64,000 nt of DNA, taken from NCBI GenBank assembly GCA_014055495.1, contig WIAG01000003.1:1-64000 (forward strand), read 5' to 3'. Of the stretch, positions 37,446 through 47,184 are shown piece by piece. The stretch comes from Nitrospira sp. CR1.2 (lineage in GTDB: Bacteria; Nitrospirota; Nitrospiria; Nitrospirales; Nitrospiraceae). Under the pieces are notes generated by a model. It made no database searches. It was not told the origin of the DNA and was given only the letters and a program-made list of their open reading frames with translations. A program made the position numbers and the translations under genes. Numbering within the stretch: the first letter of the stretch is position 1; every line of letters starts with the position of its first letter.

Positions 37446-38362
37446 CGACTGAGCGGTCGACCATCAGCAAAGGACAGCGCCTGCGGGAATTGTTGGCAAC
37501 CGGCACGATCGCCATGCCCGGCGCCTTCAACGCATTGACGGCCTTACAGATTGAGCGGGCCGGGTTCGGTGCTCTGTATGTGTCGGGAGCGGCCATTTCT
37601 GCCGCACGGGGCCTGCCGGATATCGGGTTGATCTCGCTGGCGGAGATGGCGGCCGATGCAGCCGTGATCGCGAACGCCGTGGCAATCCCGGCCATTGTCG
37701 ATGCAGACACCGGATACGGACCGCCGTCGATGGTCAGAGAAGCCGTCCGGCAATTCGAACGGGCTGGATTGGCCGGCATGCAACTCGAAGATCAGGAAGC
37801 GGCCAAGAAGTGCGGGCATCTTCCGGGAAAGCGCGTGGTCCCCATCGAAGTCATGGTTGCCAAGCTCACCGCGGCCGTCCAGGCACGAAGCCATCCAGAT
37901 TTTCTCATTGTGGCACGTACCGACGCGCGCGCCGTCGAAGGCATGGAGGCAGCCATTCGCCGCGCCAAGGCCTACGCCGGCGCGGGGGCGGATCTCCTCT
38001 TCCCGGAGGCCCTGTTGACCGCGGAGGAGTTCGGAGCGTTCGCCCGCGAGATGACGCAATCAGGCGTGCACGTGCCGCTCATGGCCAACATGACGGAGTT
38101 CGGTAAGACGCCCTATTTGCGTGTGAGCGAATTTGACGCCCTGGGCTACCGCGCGGTGCTGTTTCCCGTCAGTGCGCTGCGTGTCGCCGCGCGGGCGGTC
38201 GAAACACTCCTGGCAGAACTCACGTGCGTCGGGACTCAGCGAGAATGGCTTGATCGCATGATGCCCAGACAGGATTTGTACGACCTGCTGCGCTACGACG
38301 ATCACGACGCATCCACAGGGAGGACCTATGAACGAGGTCATACAGGAACAACCGGCCGCTAA
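37442..38362 (+). CDS. prpB: 2-methylisocitrate lyase
   Basis: A 306-residue isocitrate-lyase-superfamily enzyme cleaving 2-methylisocitrate to pyruvate and succinate. Diagnostic features are YVSGAAISAARGLPD, VDADTGYG (Mg site), the catalytic motif KKCGH with Cys124, and VARTDAR. The end of the gene overlaps the start of the citrate-synthase gene by 35 bases. The pathway turns propionyl-CoA from Ile or odd-chain acids into pyruvate without methylmalonyl-CoA, consistent with the mutase being of the isobutyryl type. Confidence 0.93.
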   Translation: MTTERSTISKGQRLRELLATGTIAMPGAFNALTALQIERAGFGALYVSGAAISAARGLPDIGLISLAEMAADAAVIANAVAIPAIVDADTGYGPPSMVREAVRQFERAGLAGMQLEDQEAAKKCGHLPGKRVVPIEVMVAKLTAAVQARSHPDFLIVARTDARAVEGMEAAIRRAKAYAGAGADLLFPEALLTAEEFGAFAREMTQSGVHVPLMANMTEFGKTPYLRVSEFDALGYRAVLFPVSALRVAARAVETLLAELTCVGTQREWLDRMMPRQDLYDLLRYDDHDASTGRTYERGHTGTTGR

Positions 38363-39506
38363 GGTCGCAGATCACGCCGGCTACAGCCCAGGACTGGAGG
38401 GCGTGATCGCCGGTGAATCGGAGATTTGCCAGGTGGATGAGGGAGACTCCGACCTCCGGTATCGAGGGTATGGCATCGGTGATCTCGCAGACTGGAGCAG
38501 TTTTGAAGAAGTCGCCCACCTGCTGCTGGTCGGGCGGTTACCGACGTGTATAGAGTTGGACACATTCTCCGACCTGGTCGTGCGCAATCGACAGCTGCCG
38601 GATTCGGTCGTGCGCTTCCTCGAAACCCTGCGTCCCGGGCTGCACCAGATGGACGTGTTGCGGACCGGGATGTCGCTGCTGGGGCTGACGGACCCCGACG
38701 CGCAGGATGGGTCACCGGACGGGAACCTTCGCAAGTCGATACGGTTGTTAGGCCAAGTTCCCTCTCTCGTCGCCGAGTGCCACCGGATACTGGCAGGCAG
38801 GCAATCTGAGACGCGTGACCACTCCGGCGGATGTGCAGAGTATCTGTTGCGTCTCATCGTCGGACAGAAGCGGGGCGAGGTCGGCACCGCCATGACGCAA
38901 GCCCTGAACGTGTCGCTGATCCTCTATGCGGAGCATGAGTTCAATGCCTCCACGTTTTCAGCCAGGGTCACAGCATCCACTCTGACGGATCTGCACGGCG
39001 CCCTGACGGCTGCGGTGGCCACCCTGAAAGGTCCGCTTCACGGCGGCGCCAATGAAGCCGTGGCCTCGATGCTGCTCGAGATCGGCACACCGGCACGAGC
39101 GGAATCCTGGGTGCGCAACGCCCTCGCCCGGAAACAACGCGTGATGGGGTTCGGCCATCGCGTCCTCAAACAGGGCGACGCCCGTTCCGCGATCATTCAG
39201 CGCCATGCAGAACGATTGAGCCAACTGTGTCACGATGGTCGTTGGTATGACATTGCCTTGACCATCGACCGCATCATGCTGGAGGAAAAGGGACTCCGCC
39301 CGAATCTCGATTTCTACACCGCCGTCGCCTACTTGGTGATGGGTATTCCAGCTGAACTGTCCACCCCGCTGTTTGTCTGCTCCCGAATCACCGGGTGGTG
39401 TGCCCATGTCATGGAGCAACAACAGCACAATCGTCTCATCCGACCGCGAGCCCGGTATACCGGCCCGTCGCCGAGGACCTATGAGCCACTACACCGGCGC
39501 ATCTAA
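38328..39506 (+). CDS. prpC: 2-methylcitrate/citrate synthase
   Basis: A 392-residue citrate synthase-fold enzyme. The catalytic triad is visible: His238 in LHGGAN, His277 in GFGHRVLK, and Asp328 in LRPNLDFY. Its position after prpD and prpB makes 2-methylcitrate synthase (propionyl-CoA plus oxaloacetate) the likely role, though citrate synthases of this type are often bifunctional. The overlap of 35 bases with prpB and of 26 bases with the downstream ligase shows coupled expression. Confidence 0.85.
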   Translation: MNEVIQEQPAAKVADHAGYSPGLEGVIAGESEICQVDEGDSDLRYRGYGIGDLADWSSFEEVAHLLLVGRLPTCIELDTFSDLVVRNRQLPDSVVRFLETLRPGLHQMDVLRTGMSLLGLTDPDAQDGSPDGNLRKSIRLLGQVPSLVAECHRILAGRQSETRDHSGGCAEYLLRLIVGQKRGEVGTAMTQALNVSLILYAEHEFNASTFSARVTASTLTDLHGALTAAVATLKGPLHGGANEAVASMLLEIGTPARAESWVRNALARKQRVMGFGHRVLKQGDARSAIIQRHAERLSQLCHDGRWYDIALTIDRIMLEEKGLRPNLDFYTAVAYLVMGIPAELSTPLFVCSRITGWCAHVMEQQQHNRLIRPRARYTGPSPRTYEPLHRRI

Positions 39507-41202
39507 CAGCATCGTGCAGGCCCGCGCCGAAAGTGGATCGGCTGCGGAGCTTCCCTGGGTGTCGTTTGCCGAGTTCTTTCGCTCGCGCGTCTACGACCCG
39601 CAGCTCGCCACCAGAAATTTCCTTACGTATTGCGACGACGAGCGGCACGTGCGCCGCACTTACACCTATGCCGAGTTGGGAACCACCGTCGATCGCTTGG
39701 CGGAGGTGCTTCATACGACGCTCGGCCTCACGCGCGGCGACCGGATCGCCACGCTGCTTTTCAATGATGATTTGACGGTCCTCACCTACTTTGCGGCCTG
39801 GATGTTGGGCATCGCGGTGGTCCCGATCAACATCGAGGAATCAACCGAGAGGAAGCGGTATATCCTTGAACAGGCCGACGTCTCGGCCGCGTTCTGCTGG
39901 CAGGATGTCTACCCAGAGATCAAGGACCTTCAAGCACACCTCCCGGCCCTGCGCGAAGTCCTGTCCGTGGGAGACGGCGGCCTCCATGACATGACGAGAC
40001 CGGCGGTAGGCGGCAGCAAGCACAGCCCGCTTGGTTCACCCCGACTCTGCCCCTCGACGTCGCAACTCGATGACCCGGCACTCATTGTGTACACCTCCGG
40101 CACCACCGGCCAGCCGAAAGGTGTGGTCCTCACGGGAACGAATTTGCTGATCGATGCGGATGCCATCACGGCCTGGCACGGCTTCGGTCTTCACGACCGT
40201 TTGATGTGCGTGTTGCCCGTGCACCATGTCAACGGGATTGTGGTCACGCTGGTCACACCGCTGTATTGCAAGGGCAGCGTGGTGCTGAACCGCAAGTTCA
40301 AGACCGGCAGTTTTTGGCGGAGGATCCACGAAGAAGCCGTCACCTCCGTGAGCGTCGTCCCCACGTTGCTGGAGTTCCTCCTCGACGCCGATGAGGATCT
40401 CGCCTCCTACCGACTCGGCCGCTTCCGCGGAACCATCTGCGGGGCCGGCCCCTTGCTGAAAGAGACGGCCCTCCGGTTCGAGGACCGATTCGGCTTCCCG
40501 ATTCACCATGGGTACGGTTTGTCGGAGACGACCTGTTATTCCTCGTTCTTGCCCACCGACCTCACCCCAAACCAGCACCGCCATTGGCTCGCGGACTATG
40601 AATTCCCCTCGGTGGGATTGGCGCTACGGCACAACGTCATGATGATTCTGAATGACCGGGGACAACCGCTGCCCGAAGGCGATCGCGGAGAAATCTGCAT
40701 CCGTGGACGCACCCTCTGCGCCGGGTATTTCCGGCGCGATGACGCCAATGAGGCGGCGTTCCAATGGGGCTGGTTCCGCTCAGGCGATGAAGGTTTCTAC
40801 CGAGCAGATGAACGGGGGCGGCCGTTCTTTTTCATTGCCGGACGATTGAAGGAGCTCATCATTCGTGGAGGGGTCAACATCTCACCGTTGGAAATCGACG
40901 ATGTCCTGAAGGGGCACCAGGGCGTGAAGTTCGCCATGGCGATCCCCTTTGAGAACCGCTACTACGGTGAAGAAATCGCGGCCTACATCGTCCCACACCA
41001 TCCAACGACGCCTCCCACCGAGGCGGAGGTGCTGGCCCATTGCCGCTGCCGGTTGCCCTTCGCCAAGCAGCCCAAGATCGTTCTCTTCGGGGAGGAAGTC
41101 CCGTATACCGCGACCGGAAAACCCAAACGACTGGAGTTACAAGCCAGGCTGGCATCCACCCTGGCGCAGTACCGAGACAGACAATTCAGAGAGCAGGCAT
41201 GA
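39481..41202 (+). CDS. Acyl-CoA ligase (AMP-dependent synthetase family)
   Basis: A 573-residue ANL-family adenylating enzyme. YTSGTTGQPKG (P-loop), GYGLSETTCYS and the C-terminal motif YTATGKPKRLE with the catalytic Lys are intact. The start is placed at ATG 39481, within the citrate synthase gene and after a GAGG site; a longer frame to 39373 lacks a site. Substrate is unknown; in this operon a branched or short-chain acid entering as the free acid (isovalerate, isobutyrate, propionate) is plausible. It differs from the ligase at 17093 in the substrate-binding region. Confidence 0.87.
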   Translation: MSHYTGASNSIVQARAESGSAAELPWVSFAEFFRSRVYDPQLATRNFLTYCDDERHVRRTYTYAELGTTVDRLAEVLHTTLGLTRGDRIATLLFNDDLTVLTYFAAWMLGIAVVPINIEESTERKRYILEQADVSAAFCWQDVYPEIKDLQAHLPALREVLSVGDGGLHDMTRPAVGGSKHSPLGSPRLCPSTSQLDDPALIVYTSGTTGQPKGVVLTGTNLLIDADAITAWHGFGLHDRLMCVLPVHHVNGIVVTLVTPLYCKGSVVLNRKFKTGSFWRRIHEEAVTSVSVVPTLLEFLLDADEDLASYRLGRFRGTICGAGPLLKETALRFEDRFGFPIHHGYGLSETTCYSSFLPTDLTPNQHRHWLADYEFPSVGLALRHNVMMILNDRGQPLPEGDRGEICIRGRTLCAGYFRRDDANEAAFQWGWFRSGDEGFYRADERGRPFFFIAGRLKELIIRGGVNISPLEIDDVLKGHQGVKFAMAIPFENRYYGEEIAAYIVPHHPTTPPTEAEVLAHCRCRLPFAKQPKIVLFGEEVPYTATGKPKRLELQARLASTLAQYRDRQFREQA

Positions 41203-41223
41203 CCACCATGGGTGAGGCACCAC

Positions 41224-43134
41224 ATGAGCACCCTCTTCAAAGGATTCGAACGGATCGAAGCAGCCCGCGAACGGTGGACAGGCACGAGTTTTCTGGCCGG
41301 ACTCTATGACGGGAAACCCGACTTCACACTGCTGCTCACTCCACCGCAACCACCGGAGGAAAGGGCGGCCGGTGACGCCTTCTGCCAGCAGATCGAAACG
41401 TTTTTGCGGCATGAGGTCGATCCTGAGGCCATCGAACGCCAGGCCACAATTCCCGGCCCGGTGATTCAAGGATTGTTCAAGCTCGGGGCGTTCGGGATGA
41501 AAATTCCCAAGGAGTACGGCGGCCTGGGCTTCTCCTACACGAACTACGGTCGCGTCCTGACGTTGATCGCCGGCTGGAGCAACATCCTCGCGCTGACCGT
41601 GGCGGTGCCGCAATCCATCGGCATCGCCATGCCGATTCTCCTCTTCGGCAACGAGGATCAGAAGCGCAAGTATCTCCCGCTCGTGGCGAGGGAAGCGATC
41701 TCGGCCTTCGCTCTTACGGAACCGCTCACCGGCTCCGACGCCGCACACGTGCGAACGGAGGCGGTGCTCGACCGGACCGGCAGCCACTTTCTGGTCAACG
41801 GGGAAAAACTCTGGTGTACGAACGGGCCGATCGCCCGCTACCTGACGCTCATCGCCCGCGTGCCGGCCAAGCGGGTGTCGCGGGACGGCGGCATCGAATG
41901 GGTACCGGTCCACGGGGGGCAGGGGGCGGATGACCGCGTCCACACGGCGTTTATCCTGGACATGTCGGCCCCGGGCCTGCTCGTGCGGCAACGGTGTCAG
42001 TTTGAAGGCTGTCGCGGCATCGAGAACGCCCACATCACGTTGAAAAATGTCCGGATCCCGGTTGAAAACGTGATCGGCGCAGTGGGCAAGGGATTAAAGT
42101 ATGCCCTCACCATTCTGAATGTGGGACGCGGAGTCAGCATTCCGGCCATTTGCCTTGGGATGGCAAAACAGGCCTGGCAACCAACCCTGGATCGCGCGAA
42201 TGCGCGAATCACCTTCCAGAAACCGCTGGCCGAACGCCAAACGCAGCAGATTCGTCTCGGAGACATGGCGGGACATCTCTTTGCCATGGAAGCACTGGCC
42301 ATGCTGGTGTGGCGACTCGCCGATCAACACCGGCACGATATTCGGATCGAAGCCGCCGTGGCCAAAGTCTTTTGCTCCGAGCATACGATTCGCTTTCTGC
42401 GGGATGCCCAGATTTTGTTCGGCGGCATGGGCTACGAAACGGCGGAGTCCAAGAGCCTGCGAGGCGAACCGGCCTTCGGTATCGAACAACTGGTGCGCGA
42501 TGCCGAGATGTACCGGATCGGCGAAGGCGCGACGGACATCCTCCGGCCGTTCATCGTGCGCGAGGGGCTGAGCCATCACCTGGATCGCGCCAAGGCTCTG
42601 TATGCCGGCGATCTGTCCGTCCTGGACCAGTCACGACAAGTCCTGAAGTTGGCCGCTTTCTACATGCCCTGGTACCTGGGGCAATGGCTGAAACGGCCGT
42701 TGCCGGCCTGCCCTGAGTTCACCCATCCTCAGGTAGGGACGATGGCCCGTGATGTCGAACGCACCAGCCGACGATTGGCCCGCGACATCTTCCGGGCCAT
42801 GGTGCGATTCCAAACCTCGTTTCAGGATGAACAGCGGCTCCACAACCTGTTCGAGTCGGTCGCTGAAGATCTGCTCGCGATGATGGCGACCGTCCTCTAC
42901 GCGGAAGAACAGACCAGACTGGAGGGACGGACGACCGTCTGGGAATTGGCGGAGGCCTTCTGTGCCTGCGCCAAGCGGCGTGTGGTCCAACGCCTTGCAG
43001 CATGCCGCGATCAGGTGGATCACCTGACCGCGGCAACTGGCATTCAGGCCCTGAAGGGATACTACCCCAGCTTGTCGTCAGGGATCGTGCACCGTCGGTT
43101 GGAGGACTATCGCGCGAAACCGCGTGCCGGGTGA
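41224..43134 (+). CDS. Acyl-CoA dehydrogenase, long form, last gene of the plus operon
   Basis: A 636-residue ACAD with the core KIPKEYGGLGFS, ISAFALTEPLTGSDAA, FEGCRGIENAH and FGGMGYE, and a catalytic Glu predicted at Glu434 in GEGATDIL, plus a C-terminal extension of about 180 residues. ATG 41224 is chosen for the GAGG site before it; a GTG at 41212 is the alternative. It is a paralogue of the gene at 10480. In this operon isovaleryl-CoA, 2-methylbutyryl-CoA or butyryl-CoA are candidate substrates. It ends two bases from the convergent MscS gene. Confidence 0.9.
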   Translation: MSTLFKGFERIEAARERWTGTSFLAGLYDGKPDFTLLLTPPQPPEERAAGDAFCQQIETFLRHEVDPEAIERQATIPGPVIQGLFKLGAFGMKIPKEYGGLGFSYTNYGRVLTLIAGWSNILALTVAVPQSIGIAMPILLFGNEDQKRKYLPLVAREAISAFALTEPLTGSDAAHVRTEAVLDRTGSHFLVNGEKLWCTNGPIARYLTLIARVPAKRVSRDGGIEWVPVHGGQGADDRVHTAFILDMSAPGLLVRQRCQFEGCRGIENAHITLKNVRIPVENVIGAVGKGLKYALTILNVGRGVSIPAICLGMAKQAWQPTLDRANARITFQKPLAERQTQQIRLGDMAGHLFAMEALAMLVWRLADQHRHDIRIEAAVAKVFCSEHTIRFLRDAQILFGGMGYETAESKSLRGEPAFGIEQLVRDAEMYRIGEGATDILRPFIVREGLSHHLDRAKALYAGDLSVLDQSRQVLKLAAFYMPWYLGQWLKRPLPACPEFTHPQVGTMARDVERTSRRLARDIFRAMVRFQTSFQDEQRLHNLFESVAEDLLAMMATVLYAEEQTRLEGRTTVWELAEAFCACAKRRVVQRLAACRDQVDHLTAATGIQALKGYYPSLSSGIVHRRLEDYRAKPRAG

Positions 43135-43136
43135 GG

Positions 43137-44066
43137 TTACGACCCGGCTTGCTTCGTGCCGCTCACCAATTCGACTTTAAACGGATGCCCGGCTTCAAGA
43201 AGTGAGAGGGCACGTTGCGGGAAGGGAATCTCGATGCCTTCGGCGTCGAAGGCTTTCTTGAGCCGACGGCGATACTCGCGCCCCACTTTCCATTGTTCGA
43301 GCGGCCTTGTCTTGATGCGCGCTCGTATGGTCACGGCGCTGTCGCCAAAGTTCTCCACGCCCACGATCTCCATCGGTTCCAGCATCAACGGACCCAACTC
43401 CGGGTCTTGACGCAGGGCATCCCCGACCGCCCGCATCACCGCCACCACCCGATCCGTATCCTCCTTGTAGGCAACCCCCATATCCAACACAAACGCCGAC
43501 CAATCCTTGGTCATGTTCGACAAGGTGTTGATGCCGCCATTAGGGAACACGTGGACCACGCCGGAAAAATCGCGCAACGCAATGGTTCGAAACGTAATGG
43601 TCTCGACGAGACCGCCGGTCCCGTTGATCACGGCCACGTCTCCCAACCGGATGTGGTCTTCGAGGATGATGAAGAATCCGCTGATGAGATCCCGGACCAG
43701 ATTCTGAGCGCCGAAGCCCACAGCCAGCCCGATAATGCCGGCGCCGGCCAGGATCGGCGCCACGTCCAGTCCGACGACCTGCAGCGCTTCAATGATGACG
43801 ATCGCCCAAATCGCCGTGAGCGCAATGGTCCTGAGGATGCCGGTCAACGTGGCGGCCCGTTTCTGCGCCGTTCCGGCCTGCTGATCCGTCGCATCGCTCG
43901 CGGCCACCATAACCCGCTCCAATTGCAGCAGCCCCAGGCGGGAAAAACGCAACGCAAGATAGCCGACCACAAAGACCACGCCCACACGCAAGAGGGCCAG
44001 GCCCACGGTCGTGGCCATGGTGATCAGCCAGGGCCAGGCGGTCTCCATCGAGAATCCGGTCATCAT
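43137..44066 (-). CDS. Small-conductance mechanosensitive channel (MscS family)
   Basis: A 309-residue inner-membrane channel with three N-terminal transmembrane segments (about 15-40, 75-95, 100-125). TM3 contains the Gly/Ala-rich pore helix LAGAGIIGLAVGFGAQNLVRDLISG, and the beta domain FIILEDHIRLGDVAVI follows. It opens under hypo-osmotic stress. AAGGAG lies seven bases before ATG 44066, and translation overlaps the LapA-like gene by four bases. With NhaA and LapA it forms a small ion and osmotic homeostasis operon. Confidence 0.92.
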   Translation of the reverse strand: MMTGFSMETAWPWLITMATTVGLALLRVGVVFVVGYLALRFSRLGLLQLERVMVAASDATDQQAGTAQKRAATLTGILRTIALTAIWAIVIIEALQVVGLDVAPILAGAGIIGLAVGFGAQNLVRDLISGFFIILEDHIRLGDVAVINGTGGLVETITFRTIALRDFSGVVHVFPNGGINTLSNMTKDWSAFVLDMGVAYKEDTDRVVAVMRAVGDALRQDPELGPLMLEPMEIVGVENFGDSAVTIRARIKTRPLEQWKVGREYRRRLKKAFDAEGIEIPFPQRALSLLEAGHPFKVELVSGTKQAGS

Positions 44067-44404
44067 GCATGTTCTCCTTTCACATTGTCGGTTCCACGAG
44101 CAGGCAGTTGAGACGCGACCTGTTCCGATGATTCTCGATCGTGGGTTTCCAATCGTCGGATACGTTCGGCCTGGGCATGGACGGTCCCGGCCAACTGATC
44201 GACCTCACGAGCCCGCCGCAATCGCGCCCCCACCGAGGCGATCGCAACGAGACAGGCTCCCAGCGCGGCCGACCCGACAATGATCAGGACCAGGGTGGTG
44301 TCATACCTCCACAGCAGGAAGCGCACACTGACCGCCTCCATGTTCTGGAGCGCGAACAATGCCAACCCGAACACCCCCACCAACGCGATCCCTCTGCCGA
44401 CCAT
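44063..44404 (-). CDS. LapA-domain (DUF1049) membrane protein
   Basis: A 113-residue protein with two transmembrane helices (about 7-25 and 37-58) separated by ALQNMEAVSVRFLLW, the LapA/DUF1049 signature, and a C-terminal Arg/Glu-rich coiled coil. LapA-like proteins are linked to envelope assembly in other bacteria, but here the function is unknown. GGGAGGGG lies close to ATG 44404. It sits between nhaA and mscS and overlaps the latter by ATGA. Confidence 0.88.
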   Translation of the reverse strand: MVGRGIALVGVFGLALFALQNMEAVSVRFLLWRYDTTLVLIIVGSAALGACLVAIASVGARLRRAREVDQLAGTVHAQAERIRRLETHDRESSEQVASQLPARGTDNVKGEHA

Positions 44405-44431
44405 ACATCCCCTCCCGACATTCCAGCTCGA

Positions 44432-45784
44432 TCATCCGGCCGTCCGACTGCCGCCCCGTAGCCATACATACCCGACCATCCCGGCGACTGTCGAGGCACA
44501 GAGAATTCCGACCTTGGCCGACAACTGCAGCGGACCGGGCGGAAAGGCCAATCCGGCAATGAACAACGACATGGTGAACCCGATGCCCGCCAGCACACCG
44601 ATGCCGGCCAACTGTCGCCACGTGACCCCTTCAGGCATTGAGACGAGTCCCACCCGCAATGCAAGCCACGTAGCGAGGAGGATGCCGACCGGTTTCCCCA
44701 CAAACAATCCCGCCATGATACCCAAGGAAACCGGATGCGTCAGGTGAGTCCATCCATTCGCATCGAGCGTGATCCCGGCGTTGGCCAGGGCGAAGAGGGG
44801 CATCACGACGACGGTCACCCAGGGATGCAGTGCGTGCTCCAATCGTTGCAAGGGCGTCTCCGCGTCCTTGACCTCCATCTCCAGCCGCTGCGTCACATGA
44901 TGACGCTCTGCATTGGCCAACGGCGGGCGATCGGCGGAGGTGACCTCTTCAAAGCGTTTCAACAACGCCTGTCCCCTCGCCAGAAACTCGCTGCCGCTCA
45001 CGCGTGTGCGAGCCGGAATCGTCATGGCCGCCAGGACCCCCGCGATGGTGGCATGCACACCGGAAAGGAGAAACGCCAGCCACAGTCCCCCGATTCCCAA
45101 CAGCGCATACACGAGTGGATGCCGGATACCCACGACGTTCGCTGCCACGAGCAGGATGAGGAACAGGGCGCCGACACCTAGGTTCAACCAGGAAATGGTC
45201 GAGGTGTAAAAGAGCGCGATGACCAATACGGCCATCAAATCGTCGCCGATCGCCAGGGCGGTGAGAAATATCTTGAGGGAGAGAGGCACCCGTGGCCCCA
45301 GCAGCGCCAAGACGCCAAGGGCAAAGGCAATGTCCGTAGCCATGGGAATGCCCCACCCAGCAGCGCCTGGAGCGGTACCGTTGACGAGCAGATACAGCGA
45401 TGCGGGGACGATGGTGCCGCCGAGCGCCGCCACCAACGGAAGAGCCGCGCGCCGCCACGAAGCCAATTCTCCGACGAGCACTTCACGTTTGATCTCCAGC
45501 CCGATGACGAAAAAAAACATCGCCATCAGGCCGTCGTTGATCCACTCCAACAACGTTTCCGTCAAGGCATGCGAACCGACCACCAAGCCGATGGGCGTGC
45601 TCCACAGGCCTGCATACGAGGCGGCCCAGGGCGAATTGGCCCAGACCATGGCCACCGCCGTCGCCCCCAACAGCAACAGTCCACCACTGGACTCGGCATG
45701 GATGAAGCGGTCAAACGGTTCCACCACCGGTCGGATCAATGCTGTCTCACGGCGCTCATTGGGGTACTGTTCACCCAGTCCCAT
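44432..45784 (-). CDS. nhaA: Na+/H+ antiporter NhaA
   Basis: A 450-residue multi-helix antiporter. ATDIAFALGVLALLG and ALAIGDDLMAVLVIALFYT contain the adjacent-Asp ion-binding pair of NhaA, and INDGLMAMFFFVIGLEIKREVLVGEL is a family hallmark. It is longer than E. coli NhaA (388) because of an inserted cytoplasmic segment around residues 270-325. It is the first gene of the NhaA-LapA-MscS operon, with a weak ribosome-binding site. Confidence 0.94.
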   Translation of the reverse strand: MGLGEQYPNERRETALIRPVVEPFDRFIHAESSGGLLLLGATAVAMVWANSPWAASYAGLWSTPIGLVVGSHALTETLLEWINDGLMAMFFFVIGLEIKREVLVGELASWRRAALPLVAALGGTIVPASLYLLVNGTAPGAAGWGIPMATDIAFALGVLALLGPRVPLSLKIFLTALAIGDDLMAVLVIALFYTSTISWLNLGVGALFLILLVAANVVGIRHPLVYALLGIGGLWLAFLLSGVHATIAGVLAAMTIPARTRVSGSEFLARGQALLKRFEEVTSADRPPLANAERHHVTQRLEMEVKDAETPLQRLEHALHPWVTVVVMPLFALANAGITLDANGWTHLTHPVSLGIMAGLFVGKPVGILLATWLALRVGLVSMPEGVTWRQLAGIGVLAGIGFTMSLFIAGLAFPPGPLQLSAKVGILCASTVAGMVGYVWLRGGSRTAG

Positions 45785-45959
45785 GTTCTATCCACTCTCT
45801 GCACTGGCCGTTGTTGCGTATCGAAGGATCGAGAGTTAGGTCGGCCGCCCGTCCGTCAGGATCGTTGTCGTCGTTTCGCCGATGAGAGATCAGATGATTA
45901 CCGCGGAGGTCCGTTCCACAACATTCTCTCTTCTCATGTCTTGCCTACTGCCGAACCCA

Positions 45960-46967
45960 CTAGAACTCTCGAATCAATCGAAAGCCGATCTCTGCCAAGA
46001 TCACATCATCGATTATACGGGCGCCAACTCCCGCCTGAACCATCCAATGAGAGTCGACTTCATAGTGCACTTGCGGCATGACCAGCAGCGACCCGCTGCC
46101 GTCAAGAACCTGCCCTAGATTCAATTCTACTCCGCCGACCAACCTGTCTGTGATATCAGCAAACAGGGTCACATTACCCAGGATCTCTGTATGGCGTCCA
46201 CCAATCGGACTCCCGTGCTCGAAGCGAGGGCCGACCATGCCGAAAAGACTCCATCGATTGTCCAAACGAGCCCCGGCCAAATACAACCACGTCGTGGTCC
46301 AGGTTCCGGGCTGCCGATCATATTGAGCGATCACTTGCGCGCCGTGAATAAACCGATGGTCCCACAAGGTTCCAAACGTGGCTTGAGCGGCCACCTTGTA
46401 GGCTTCGATGGAACCATTCTCCAGCGGCAATTCCAACTCGAACGCGAGTCCGTCCGTCAGCACGAATTCCATCTCCGGCGCCCATTCGACACCTTGGGTA
46501 TCCGGACTTCGCCGCACCAAGCCCAGCGGATCGGTCACGTCGTCCACTTTCCTTGTTTTGCGCGTGAGCGGCACAAGCCCCAATGTATTAAATTCCGCCT
46601 CCCCACGCCTGGCGCCGAGAGGGCGCACGAGATCGAAGACCATCGGCTCAGGTATCCGAGGACCCTTCTCTTCTCCGGAAGCCCGGTCGATCGTCGGCGC
46701 ATCCCCCTCGACCGCCAGACCCCTGTGCGTCTGTAGCCTGAATTCGACAGCCTCTCCGAGGATATCCGCAGGAGGCACACGGAGAGACGGCCCAAACCGA
46801 TCCGACTGCCAGGACTCAGGAGGAACGATGGATCGGAACGGAACCGGAGGTCCGATCATCTCCGCCTGCGTGCTTGGCCTCGCAACGAGTCCGGCAAGAA
46901 CCATCAGGTACACCCACCATCTCGTGCTGGGACTCGGCAACCGACCATACGACAATACTCGCACCAT
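45960..46967 (-). CDS. Exported outer-membrane beta-barrel-like protein
   Basis: A 335-residue protein starting at ATG 46967, which puts a signal-like segment (VYLMVLAGLVARPSTQA) within the first 35 residues; the frame is open further upstream to 47153 but without support. From about residue 150 on there are alternating hydrophobic strands (FVLTDGLAFELELPLE, AQVIAQYDRQPGTWTTTWLYLAG, LFGMVGPRFEHG, VGGVELNLG), and the last residue is Phe, as in outer-membrane barrels. It may be a porin or a copper/efflux-linked channel. It lies 217 bases downstream of the cbb3 anchor gene and could be co-transcribed. Confidence 0.65.
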   Translation of the reverse strand: MVRVLSYGRLPSPSTRWWVYLMVLAGLVARPSTQAEMIGPPVPFRSIVPPESWQSDRFGPSLRVPPADILGEAVEFRLQTHRGLAVEGDAPTIDRASGEEKGPRIPEPMVFDLVRPLGARRGEAEFNTLGLVPLTRKTRKVDDVTDPLGLVRRSPDTQGVEWAPEMEFVLTDGLAFELELPLENGSIEAYKVAAQATFGTLWDHRFIHGAQVIAQYDRQPGTWTTTWLYLAGARLDNRWSLFGMVGPRFEHGSPIGGRHTEILGNVTLFADITDRLVGGVELNLGQVLDGSGSLLVMPQVHYEVDSHWMVQAGVGARIIDDVILAEIGFRLIREF

Positions 46968-47184
46968 CGTCCATCGCACCCAATGTTCACCTGTGCACAG
47001 CTGAAGTGCGAATATGCACCGGGGGTACTCTGATGAATGCGAGCCTGTCTCCAGTCGAGCCGTGAGCATTCCAACCGTGCCCGCGAACCTTCGCCCGTAC
47101 CAAGCGGTATGTGCGTGTGCAGGGAACGTACGGGGAGAACTGCAGAGGAGCAAGGTCCTGTCTTACAACACCGGCACGCCTCCC

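Noticed and set aside
43135-43136. Looked for a bidirectional terminator between the ACAD and MscS genes
   Set aside because: Only two bases separate the convergent stop codons, so there is no room outside the coding sequence.
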